Shown here piece by piece: positions 7,641-15,846 of a stretch of DNA of 36,190 bases. Made by a program: the position numbers and the translations under genes. The stretch is from an uncultured Bacteroides sp. (GTDB lineage: Bacteria > Bacteroidota > Bacteroidia > Bacteroidales > Bacteroidaceae), in contig USLU01000047.1 in the NCBI GenBank assembly GCA_900555635.1, forward strand, positions 1 to 36,190, written 5' to 3'. Below the pieces are notes generated by a model. The model worked only from the letters and a program-made list of their open reading frames with translations. It ran no database searches and was not told where the DNA came from. Numbering within the stretch: position 1 is the first letter of the stretch; each line of letters starts with the position of its first letter.

Positions 7641-8394
7641 TTCCAAACCATTCTTTGAATTCACCTACGCGTGCTTTGCTTACTACAATCTTCTCATGCA
7701 TAGCAGCATGCAGATTGATGGCAAGCCTGTTATTAAACCAAAGATCAATATCCTTTACTGATTCGCGGGATATGAGATATTGCCTGTTGGCACGGAAGAA
7801 ATGCTTTGGATTGAGACATTCCGTTAGTTCGTCCAATGTTTGAGTAAGCACATATTCTTTGCCATCTCCGGTTGCTGCTTTTACAATTCCTTCGGCAATA
7901 TAAAAGAATGAAATCGCTTCTACAGCCAGAGGCAGTAGTTTGTCCCCTTTGGAGGGAACCAGGAAATGGGTCTTATAGCTTTCTTGGCGCTGCAAGGAAC
8001 GTATCATTTGCAAGAAATCAGGTTCTTCGGAACGGTTACCATGCAAATGTTTCAGTTTGGCAAGTGCCGTGCGCATATCTTCTTCTCCGATGGGCTTTAA
8101 CAGATAATCAATACTGTTGACTTTGAAGGCACGCAAGGCATATTCATCATAAGCAGTGGTAAAAATGACAGGACAAGTAATGTCTGTATGCTCAAAAATC
8201 TCGAATGCCGAGCCATCGGCCAAATGAATATCCATGAATACAAGTTCAGGCATAGGGTGCGTATCAAACCATTCGATGGTATCTGCCACACTATCCAACA
8301 TATCGATTATCTCCATATCGGGAGCTACATCGGCCAGCAAAGCTGTCAGGTTACGAACAGCTGCTTTCTCATCTTCTATAATCAAAGCTTTCAT
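7636..8394 (-). CDS. LytTR-family response regulator
   Basis: 252 residues, ATG start. N-terminal receiver domain (about 1-120) with the acidic pair Glu7-Asp8, phosphoacceptor Asp55 in LVFMDIHLADG, Thr79/Thr80 and Lys100 in YLLKP. C-terminal LytTR DNA-binding domain (about 145-250) with FYIAEGIVKAATGDGKEYVL and FFRANRQYLIS. It should be phosphorylated by the histidine kinase encoded 16 bases upstream and act as a transcription factor. The pair is last in the minus-strand run with the RND pump genes, so control of metal efflux or of envelope functions is the simplest guess. Its DNA sites are not recognisable here. Confidence 0.9.
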   Translation of the reverse strand: MKALIIEDEKAAVRNLTALLADVAPDMEIIDMLDSVADTIEWFDTHPMPELVFMDIHLADGSAFEIFEHTDITCPVIFTTAYDEYALRAFKVNSIDYLLKPIGEEDMRTALAKLKHLHGNRSEEPDFLQMIRSLQRQESYKTHFLVPSKGDKLLPLAVEAISFFYIAEGIVKAATGDGKEYVLTQTLDELTECLNPKHFFRANRQYLISRESVKDIDLWFNNRLAINLHAAMHEKIVVSKARVGEFKEWFGK

Positions 8395-8410
8395 AGGTAC
8401 GGTTGCATTT

Positions 8411-9484
8411 TCAAGGTTTCATGAGTGGAATACAAACACTGAACTTCCCATTTGCTTCAGTAATTTGAATCTCTTTACCGAACAGAAGTTCATAACGTTT
8501 AGAGAGATTTGCCAGTCCGATTCCTGTGCCGGAAGATGCGCTACGCCGCGGTTGCAAGTTATTTTCAATACAAAGAACTGCTTCTTTCCCCGTGCCTGTG
8601 AAGACTGTAAGTATTTCGATAGTCAACGGATGGCGGTTGCTGATTTCATTATGCTTGATGGCGTTCTCCACTAAAGTCTGGATAGAGAGTGGAGGCAGCG
8701 AATAATCCATCAACGCCGCATCTACTTCTACAACAAATTTCAGGTTCTCTTCATAGCGCATCTTCATTAAAAAAATATACGCATCTACAAAGTTCATCTC
8801 TTCACGCAACGTAACAGTATGCGTATCATTCTCTTGAAGCGTATACCGCAGCACACGCGAAAGCTCACGAATATAGTTCTGTGCCTTCTCCGGACTTTCG
8901 CGTACCAGCGATTGAAGGGTATTCAGCGAGTTGAACAGCATGTGCGGGTTTAACTGATTCTTTAAAGCCTGATACTGATTCTGAATATTTTCAGTTACCA
9001 ATTTACCATTTTGCAACAGCACCTCCTGCCGCTCGCGTATCAGATAACTAATGTAGCAAGTGCCGGTAACAATCAGACTGATTATAAAGTCGCGCACCGG
9101 ATGCAAGTAGTGATGTACCATGGCATCAATAGCCGGAATACGGAAGTTATGGTGGAGAAAAACAAACAATTCGCCCAGGAAGCGGCTCAATATCCAGGTA
9201 AGTACAAATGATAGCAACACTTTCCACCACAACATTCGCACTGCCGGGTTATTAAACCGGAACAAGAAAGTGTTTACAGCGAAAAGTACCAAAAGCGAAA
9301 TAAAAGTATACCCCACCTCAAAAAAAACTTCAGCCGACGACATGCCGGGGAACAAAGCCTGTTGCTCCAGCGTATCGGTCAATGATACCAACTCCGGAAA
9401 GTGGATCAGGAAGCCAACGACCAGTGATACAAGCACCGTTAGTTGGATATACTTCTTATTCGTTATTATCATCTGCAATTCCAT
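8411..9484 (-). CDS. LytS/YehU-type sensor histidine kinase
   Basis: About 357 residues. The N-terminal half has about four membrane helices with short loops and no large periplasmic sensor domain. The His_kinase domain reads LNPHMLFNSLNTLQSLV (phosphoacceptor His181; Met replaces the usual Phe of NPHFLFN), and the ATPase domain has the N box QTLVENAIKHN and the G box GTGIGLANLSKRYE. I chose the ATG at 9484, not the TTG at 9499, because GGAGG lies six bases before it. A TATCTTTG box at 9497-9504 might give a second promoter within the operon. It is 16 bases upstream of the LytTR regulator, its obvious partner. The signal is unknown; context suggests metal or membrane stress. Confidence 0.88.
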   Translation of the reverse strand: MELQMIITNKKYIQLTVLVSLVVGFLIHFPELVSLTDTLEQQALFPGMSSAEVFFEVGYTFISLLVLFAVNTFLFRFNNPAVRMLWWKVLLSFVLTWILSRFLGELFVFLHHNFRIPAIDAMVHHYLHPVRDFIISLIVTGTCYISYLIRERQEVLLQNGKLVTENIQNQYQALKNQLNPHMLFNSLNTLQSLVRESPEKAQNYIRELSRVLRYTLQENDTHTVTLREEMNFVDAYIFLMKMRYEENLKFVVEVDAALMDYSLPPLSIQTLVENAIKHNEISNRHPLTIEILTVFTGTGKEAVLCIENNLQPRRSASSGTGIGLANLSKRYELLFGKEIQITEANGKFSVCIPLMKP

Positions 9485-9515
9485 TTCATTCCTCCGCAAA
9501 GATAATGATTCTTAT

Positions 9516-10415
9516 TTATTCCCTTTCCATTCTGGCAGACACATACATGCCGGGACGGAATACAGGACTCGCATCCAATACTTTTGCATACAATTCGATA
9601 GAACGATTCGCATCATCCACTTGTTGGCCGATTGAAATCAGTGTGGCATGGAAAGTAGTCTTTCCCAACCCATTGACACGAAACTGCACACGGCTGCCCA
9701 CTTTCATTCCTACCAAGTCTTTCTCGTAAGCAGTAAGGCGTACCATCGTCTGGCTTTTATCTATGACATCACAGAGTGGTTCTCCTGTATTCAGAAACTT
9801 TCCTAAGTTAGCCTGAACTTTGCTAATATATCCATTGATAGGCGCTTTTACTTCTATATAGGGACGAATTCCGGTGGTATTCAAAGTCTCAGGATTGATT
9901 CCCAACAAACGTAATTGGGCTGCTGATGCCTGCAAGCGGCTTTTCATAGATAGATAATCTGCTTTACTCTGTTGCAGCTTCTTTTGCGAAGCAGCTTCTT
10001 CACGAGAGAGATTCTGCTGGCGTTTATACTCCGCTTCGAGATACTCCAATTGCGCATAGCTATCCAAATAGGATTGCTGTAAATCAATGAAGTCGGGATT
10101 TTCCAAAGTCCCCAATACCGTTCCTTTGCTTACATACGAACCGGGTAACAGAGAAAGGTCTTTTACAATGCCACCCATACTTAACGTAACAGTAGCAAAA
10201 TTCTTAGGAGGAATAACGAGCGTACCATTAAATGAAGCAGGATTAGCAATGGCAGTTGCCGAAGTAACGCCATCTACATAAGTAGAATCCATAGTATCCG
10301 CCACTACAGCCACACTATCTACGGATTGAGGTGCTACAGTTGTTTCGGTTTCTTTATTCGAAGAGTTGCAGGACGCTAACAGCAGAACAGCAACGGGGAG
10401 AATTATCTTTTTCAT
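9516..10415 (-). CDS. RND periplasmic adaptor, CusB/HlyD family, short form
   Basis: 299 residues, ATG start. A lipoprotein: the signal peptide ends in LLASC, with Cys16, so it is membrane-anchored in the periplasm. Barrel-sandwich half-motifs (about 75-105 and 185-215, with VKAPINGYISKV) flank a coiled-coil hairpin (about 110-170, rich in Gln, Leu and Ala). A beta-barrel segment follows and ends at RPGMYVSARMERE. Typical CusB/CzcB adaptors continue for another 70-100 residues with a membrane-proximal domain; here the stop codon comes directly after the barrel and the kinase gene begins. The protein therefore appears truncated, though the rest is intact. It bridges the pump and the outer-membrane channel, both encoded just upstream (18-base gap). 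Confidence 0.85.
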   Translation of the reverse strand: MKKIILPVAVLLLASCNSSNKETETTVAPQSVDSVAVVADTMDSTYVDGVTSATAIANPASFNGTLVIPPKNFATVTLSMGGIVKDLSLLPGSYVSKGTVLGTLENPDFIDLQQSYLDSYAQLEYLEAEYKRQQNLSREEAASQKKLQQSKADYLSMKSRLQASAAQLRLLGINPETLNTTGIRPYIEVKAPINGYISKVQANLGKFLNTGEPLCDVIDKSQTMVRLTAYEKDLVGMKVGSRVQFRVNGLGKTTFHATLISIGQQVDDANRSIELYAKVLDASPVFRPGMYVSARMERE

Positions 10416-10433
10416 ATTTCTTGTAGATGTTTA

Positions 10434-13400
10434 TTAGTGATATAACTCATATTCCAACGCTGCCACATTAAACTGATAGACAGTCTCTATATATCCTTTC
10501 TTTATTTCGCGGGCAGCATTCATGCTTTGTACATATTCCGTGATATCCGTTTCGCTTTCACGGAATTGCAAATCGGCAGTTTTTATCAAATGATCGGCTT
10601 CGGCCAGGGCAGTTGTGGTATAGTAGCGAATACTCTCGCCATAACGACGGATACTGCCACGAAGTTCTGTCACCTTATTATTAAGCTCGCGTACATTGGC
10701 ATCGGCTTGCGTTTGCGCCATGCTACGTTCAAACTTTGCCTGACGGATTTTGCTACGCTGCGGTATGAACCATACAGGAAAAGATACACCGACCATCCAT
10801 GAGTTCAAGCCCTTCTCAGGAAGTATATTCTGACGGACATATCCAAAAGAAAGTTCAGGGAAGAAGCGGCTGCGTTCAATATTCAGCATGGCTTGTTTCT
10901 CATTGACTTGGCTTTCGAAGTAGTTCAGATGAGCGGAAGACAATGGAAGAACATCTATACTGACGGGATAAAGCCGGATGACAGTCTCATCGGGTACAAT
11001 GGATTGATCGGTATAGCAAGTCCATTGCAAACGTGATGCAGCGAGCTTCAACTCTTCTTCTGCTTGAAATAGTTTGTTACGCATATCGGAAGCAATGGTA
11101 GAAATCATACTTTTTTCTAATAAGGTGATTTCTCCTTGCTGGTAACGCAACTCTCCAGCTTTTTGCATACGGTCTGCCAAGCCACTTTGTTCTTTATACA
11201 TATCACGTAAGTTCCAAGCATAGAGATAATATGCCCAAGCACGTTTCACTTCGGCTTTCACTTCTTTTTCTACCATTTCGCGGTAGTAGGTGCCGGTAGC
11301 AATCTGCTTGTTGACAAGCACATTCTTGTAGAAAGGAGCCAGTAAGGAACCGATAGGTTGTGTCACAGCCGTCTCTTTATCGTTACGCTCCGTTCCATTC
11401 AGTTGCCCCCATGAATAGGAGAATTCGGTAGCACCAAGTTCCACTACTTCGCCGCGAGTGGCACGGACGCGTTTAATATCTGTGGTGGCTATCTTCAAAC
11501 GAGGATTATTTTGTACAGCCATCGCGATAGCCTGCTCCAGACTGATGGTTTGCGGGGCTTCTTGTGCATGAGCCTGTGTAGGTATGCACATCACAGCCAA
11601 GGCAATCATACCAAAGCCGAATAACTTCTTCAATTTACTATGACGTAACATTACTGCTGAATTTACTATATGATAGAATACCGGAATAATCAAGAGTGTC
11701 AGTATGGTCGATACGATCAATCCACCTATAACCACTGTTGCCAACGGACGCTGTACCTCCGCTCCCGCCGAAGTAGCAATTGCCATCGGCACGAAACCGA
11801 GTGAAGCAACCAATCCTGTCAAGAATACCGGACGAAGCAAGTGCGGGCAACTCTCACGAATGATACGCGATGTACACATCCGGTGGCGGGTACTCTTACG
11901 TACTTCATTAAAGTGATTAATCATCAAAATACCATTAAGTACAGCTACACCAAACAAAGCAATAAATCCTACACCCGCCGAAATACTGAACGGTAAGCCG
12001 CGCAGCCACAAAGCCAGAATACCACCAATAAGAGATAATGGTACAGTGCTAAATACCACCAGCGTATAAGTTACAGATTTGAAGGCAAAGAACAGTAGCA
12101 ACAGGATGAGTGACAATGCTACCGGAATCACAATCAGCAACGTGTCAATAGCATTCTGAAGGTTCTCAAATTGTCCGCCATAAGTAAAGTAATAACCGGG
12201 TTGCAGCTTGATATTCTTCTCCAATGTTTGTTGAATACTGTTTACAACCTGCTGAATATCAGCATCACGCACATTCACACCAATCACGATGCGGCGTTTC
12301 GTTGCATCACGGTTTATTTGCAAAGGACCATTGTTTAAGTCGATGGTGGCTACCTCGCTTACAGGTATTTGTATGCCGTCCGTAGTGCGGACAAATAGTT
12401 TGTCGAGGTTCAAATCCTTCACCTTGTCATAGTCCAGACGCAGCACCAGGTCAAAGCGGCGTTCATTCTCGAAGATTACTCCCGCAGCCTCGCCGGCATA
12501 AGCCGTGCGGACAATGGTATTAAGTTCTTCAATGTTGATGCCGTAACGGGCAATCTTAGCGCGGTCGTACTTCACCACTAGCTGGGGTAATCCCATAGCT
12601 TGCTCCACAATTACGTCCGAAGCACCGGGGATTTTCTCAATATAGGTGGCACACTCCTTGGCTCTCGCATAAAGTTCGGTCATGTCTTCACCGTATAGTT
12701 TAATGGCGATATCGGCTTTGGCTCCCGTCATCAACTCATTGAAGCGAAGCTGAATGGGTTGTGAAAAGTTAAACTCGGCACGGTCTTCAAGAGGTTCGAG
12801 GGCGGCTTTCATCTTTTCCACCATCTCGGCACGGCTCTTGGCACTGGTCCACTCCTTGAAAGGTTTCATCACAATCATTACGTCGGCATCTTCCACCGCC
12901 ATCGGGTCAGTAGGAACTTCGGCGGTACCAATCTTGGCTACGACGTGCCTGATTTCGGGGAACTTATCTTTCAATGTCTTTTGTGCCAGTTTGGAAACTT
13001 CTATGCTCTCGGTGAGCGAACTACCAGCGGGTAATGTCATCTGCATGGCAAAGTCTCCTTCGTCCAATGTCGGAATAAACTCTGCACCAAGCTTGGTAAA
13101 GAGAAAGAGACTAGCTATCAGTGCTAGGAAAGAAGCCGATACAGCCACACGTACATGGCGCATACACCAGTGAAGCGCTGCTTGATAAACTTTGTTTAAC
13201 TTCTCGAAGAAGTGGTCGGCAAAAACTTTCTTATCTTTAATCTCGCGTTTAAGAAACAAGGACGCCATCATGGGTACATATGTAAGTGATAATAACAAAG
13301 CTCCGATGATACAGAATACCAGTGTCTTCGCCATTGGGGTGAAGTACTTGCCTTCGATACCTGTCAGCGTAAGTATGGGGAAGAATACGATAAGAATGAT

Positions 13401-14762
13401 AAGCACAGCAAACGTAGCCGAACGTACCACACCGGCAGCACCGCGCTCTACTTCGACATTCATCTCTTCCTTGGACAGCGTGCGACCACGGAACTTCTTA
13501 CTATATATATGTGCCAACACTCCTTCTAGTACCACGATGGAGCCGTCCACCACAATACCGAAGTCTATGGCACCGAGGCTCATCAAGTTGGCCGATACAC
13601 CAAATAGTCTCATCAGGATAAAAGCAAAAAGCATGGCCAGCGGAATAACAGAAGCTACAATCAGTCCGGCTCTAAAATTACCCAAGAAGATAATAAGTAC
13701 CAGAAATACGATGATAGCACCCTCTATCAGATTATAGACTACTGTCGAGATATTCCGTTTCACCAGTTCCGAGCGATTAAGGTAAGGTTCGATGCTGACA
13801 CCTTCGGGTAACATCTTCTGTACTTTTTCTACCCGCTTCTCCAGTTCTGTGGTAACCACATTGGCATTGGCGCCTTTCAACATCATGGCAATACCGCCTA
13901 CACACTCGCCTTTACCGTCGATGGTCATGGCGCCGAAACGCTTGGCACTGCCAAAACGCACGGTAGCCACGTCGCTGATGTGGATAGGTATACCATTGCG
14001 GTTAGTCACCACAATACGGTCAATATCTTCCATCTCTGCTATCATACCTTCGGAACGAATATAATAGGCACGGTTCACCTTTTCTATATAACTACCTCCC
14101 GTATTCTGGTTGTTACGACTCAGAGCTTCGAACACTTCGCCAATGGTAATATTAAGCGAATACAGTGCATCGGGATCTACAGCCACTTCGTATTGTTTGA
14201 GGTTTCCACCGAAGCTGTTAATCTCTACAATACCGGGAATGCCGGAGAGTTGGCGTTTCACAATCCAGTCCTGAATGGTACGCAACTCCATAGCGTCGTA
14301 CTTGTCTTCGTAGCCCGGAGCTACATCAAGGGTATATTGGTATATTTCACCAAGACCGGTAGTAACCGGCATCAACTGTGGCGTACCCAACTCGGGAGGA
14401 ATCTCGCCCGCCACGGTTTGTATCTGCTCATTAATAAGCTGCCGCGCCTGCAAGGTAGGCACACTTTCTTTGAATACGACCGTCACTAAAGAGAGGCCGA
14501 AGCGGCTCACGGAACGTATTTCTTCTACGTTCATGATGTTACTCATGGCTATCTCGATAGGGAAAGTAATAAGTTGTTCTACTTCCTGAGGAGCCAGAGT
14601 AGGCGATACAGTAACAATCTGTACCTGATTATTGGTAATGTCGGGCACGGCGTCGATGGGAAGTGTCACCATCGCATAGATGCCTCCAAGAAGAAGGAAG
14701 AGCGTCGTCAGTCCTACAAACAGCTTCTTCCGGATAGAGAATCGTACAATTGCATTAAACAT
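10434..14762 (-). CDS. Heavy-metal efflux RND pump (CzcA/CusA family) fused to a TolC-type outer-membrane factor
   Basis: 1442 residues in one open frame. Residues 1 to about 1037 are a complete HME-type RND proton antiporter with the usual membrane helices and two large periplasmic loops. The fourth helix reads GAIDFGIVVDGSIVVLE; Asp400, Asp406 and Glu413 keep the spacing of the essential Asp402, Asp408 and Glu415 of CzcA of Cupriavidus, which favours zinc, cobalt or cadmium over copper. Residues 1038-1066 form a second, internal signal peptide ending in QAHA before Gln1067, and residues 1067-1442 are an outer-membrane efflux protein with long coiled coils. The chain must either span both membranes or be cut at this site. 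It is first in an operon with the adaptor and a two-component system. Confidence 0.93.
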   Translation of the reverse strand: MFNAIVRFSIRKKLFVGLTTLFLLLGGIYAMVTLPIDAVPDITNNQVQIVTVSPTLAPQEVEQLITFPIEIAMSNIMNVEEIRSVSRFGLSLVTVVFKESVPTLQARQLINEQIQTVAGEIPPELGTPQLMPVTTGLGEIYQYTLDVAPGYEDKYDAMELRTIQDWIVKRQLSGIPGIVEINSFGGNLKQYEVAVDPDALYSLNITIGEVFEALSRNNQNTGGSYIEKVNRAYYIRSEGMIAEMEDIDRIVVTNRNGIPIHISDVATVRFGSAKRFGAMTIDGKGECVGGIAMMLKGANANVVTTELEKRVEKVQKMLPEGVSIEPYLNRSELVKRNISTVVYNLIEGAIIVFLVLIIFLGNFRAGLIVASVIPLAMLFAFILMRLFGVSANLMSLGAIDFGIVVDGSIVVLEGVLAHIYSKKFRGRTLSKEEMNVEVERGAAGVVRSATFAVLIILIVFFPILTLTGIEGKYFTPMAKTLVFCIIGALLLSLTYVPMMASLFLKREIKDKKVFADHFFEKLNKVYQAALHWCMRHVRVAVSASFLALIASLFLFTKLGAEFIPTLDEGDFAMQMTLPAGSSLTESIEVSKLAQKTLKDKFPEIRHVVAKIGTAEVPTDPMAVEDADVMIVMKPFKEWTSAKSRAEMVEKMKAALEPLEDRAEFNFSQPIQLRFNELMTGAKADIAIKLYGEDMTELYARAKECATYIEKIPGASDVIVEQAMGLPQLVVKYDRAKIARYGINIEELNTIVRTAYAGEAAGVIFENERRFDLVLRLDYDKVKDLNLDKLFVRTTDGIQIPVSEVATIDLNNGPLQINRDATKRRIVIGVNVRDADIQQVVNSIQQTLEKNIKLQPGYYFTYGGQFENLQNAIDTLLIVIPVALSLILLLLFFAFKSVTYTLVVFSTVPLSLIGGILALWLRGLPFSISAGVGFIALFGVAVLNGILMINHFNEVRKSTRHRMCTSRIIRESCPHLLRPVFLTGLVASLGFVPMAIATSAGAEVQRPLATVVIGGLIVSTILTLLIIPVFYHIVNSAVMLRHSKLKKLFGFGMIALAVMCIPTQAHAQEAPQTISLEQAIAMAVQNNPRLKIATTDIKRVRATRGEVVELGATEFSYSWGQLNGTERNDKETAVTQPIGSLLAPFYKNVLVNKQIATGTYYREMVEKEVKAEVKRAWAYYLYAWNLRDMYKEQSGLADRMQKAGELRYQQGEITLLEKSMISTIASDMRNKLFQAEEELKLAASRLQWTCYTDQSIVPDETVIRLYPVSIDVLPLSSAHLNYFESQVNEKQAMLNIERSRFFPELSFGYVRQNILPEKGLNSWMVGVSFPVWFIPQRSKIRQAKFERSMAQTQADANVRELNNKVTELRGSIRRYGESIRYYTTTALAEADHLIKTADLQFRESETDITEYVQSMNAAREIKKGYIETVYQFNVAALEYELYH

Positions 14763-14789
14763 GTTGTTCGGGTGTTATTGATGTGAATG

Positions 14790-14797
14790 CAAAGGTA
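14790..14797 (-). promoter_or_regulatory. Putative -7 box of the metal-efflux operon
   Basis: TACCTTTG on the minus strand fits TAnnTTTG and lies 28 bases before the ATG of the pump gene. The expected TTTG at -33 is absent, which would suit a promoter needing an activator, such as the regulator encoded in the same operon. The remainder of the 115-base gap to fmt shows no clear terminator. Confidence 0.45.
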
Positions 14798-14877
14798 CTC
14801 GCCAGAATAATTGGATGCCCAGAAGAAAAGGTGAAGCGGATAGAATTAAGGATGAAATAACCCGAAGCAGGAATGAA

Positions 14878-15840
14878 CTAAATCATCCTGCCTTCAAATC
14901 GGTATCCACGAAGCAATTCATCAGTCTTTAATCGCTTCTTACCCGGCAGTTGTAAAGCATGAATCGCAATCAAACCATCTTTTGCAGCAATATGGATAAA
15001 ACTCTTGCCATCGGTAAGCAGTGTGCCGGGAGCTAATTGATGAGATTTCATTATCTTTTCTGTCTCAAATATCTTCACTACAACATTTTCTCCATTAGGC
15101 TGAACTAACTCAGTCCATGCAGCCGGATAAGGAGACAAACCACGTATGAAGTCATAGATACGTTTTACAGGCTGGTCCCAATTAATGCGGCAAGTTTCTT
15201 TAAAAATTTTCGGTGCCGGACGCAACTCGCCTACCACAGCCATTTCTTCCTGCGGAATGCTTTTCACCGTATCATTCAAAATGGCATCTACGGTTTCTAC
15301 TACCAAACGCCCTCCAAGCATCATCAGTTTATCATGTACAATACCTACATTGTCGGTATCCTCAATAGGCACATGTACCTGCTGGATAACTTCACCTGTA
15401 TCTATCTCGTGTTTCAAGAAAAAGGTGGTAATACCTGTTTCGGTATCTCCATTTATCACTGCCCAATTGATAGGAGCAGCGCCGCGATATTGTGGCAACA
15501 AAGAAGCATGCAAATTGAATGTGCCTAAACGTGGCATATTCCACACAACCTCGGGCAACATGCGGAAGGCAACCACTATCTGAAGGTCGGCTTTCAAAGC
15601 CCGCAACTCTTCAACAAAAGCCTCATCTTTCAACTTCTCCGGTTGAAGAAGTGGAAGATTATGGTCCAAAGCGAACTGTTTCACCGGAGAATACTGTAGC
15701 TTATGCCCACGTCCGGCGGGCTTATCAGGCATTGTAATAACGCCTACCACATTATAACCACCTTCAACCAAACAACGAAGAGCCTCCACGGCAAAATCGG
15801 GAGTGCCCATATATACTATTCTCAAATCTTCTTTCTTCAT
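14878..15840 (-). CDS. fmt: Methionyl-tRNA formyltransferase
   Basis: 320 residues, close to the usual 310-320, ATG start. Formylates Met-tRNA(fMet) with 10-formyltetrahydrofolate to make the initiator tRNA. The catalytic triad is present as Asn109, His111 and Asp147 (FNLHASLLPQYRG and HEIDTG), equivalent to Asn106, His108 and Asp144 of Escherichia coli. MGTPDFAVEAL at residues 11-21 is the family N-terminus, and the C-terminal OB-fold contains LSPYPAAW. It is the third gene of a tight run after tsaC and the ClC channel gene (six-base gap), so it is probably cotranscribed from the tsaC promoter. It is not next to def, its usual partner in many bacteria. Confidence 0.95.
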   Translation of the reverse strand: MKKEDLRIVYMGTPDFAVEALRCLVEGGYNVVGVITMPDKPAGRGHKLQYSPVKQFALDHNLPLLQPEKLKDEAFVEELRALKADLQIVVAFRMLPEVVWNMPRLGTFNLHASLLPQYRGAAPINWAVINGDTETGITTFFLKHEIDTGEVIQQVHVPIEDTDNVGIVHDKLMMLGGRLVVETVDAILNDTVKSIPQEEMAVVGELRPAPKIFKETCRINWDQPVKRIYDFIRGLSPYPAAWTELVQPNGENVVVKIFETEKIMKSHQLAPGTLLTDGKSFIHIAAKDGLIAIHALQLPGKKRLKTDELLRGYRFEGRMI

Positions 15841-15846
15841 ATTATT

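Noticed and set aside
9485..9499. TTG start giving five extra residues on the histidine kinase
   Set aside because: The ATG at 9484 has a GGAGG six bases before it, and the extra residues overlap that site.
13192..13737. Open frame antisense to the RND pump gene
   Set aside because: Hydrophobic composition mirrors pump helices on the opposite strand; no start signal or family match.
10434..14762. Pump-TolC fusion as a sequencing artefact
   Set aside because: The joint is a coherent signal peptide in frame with both complete domains, with no homopolymer run or broken motif there; still listed as a check.
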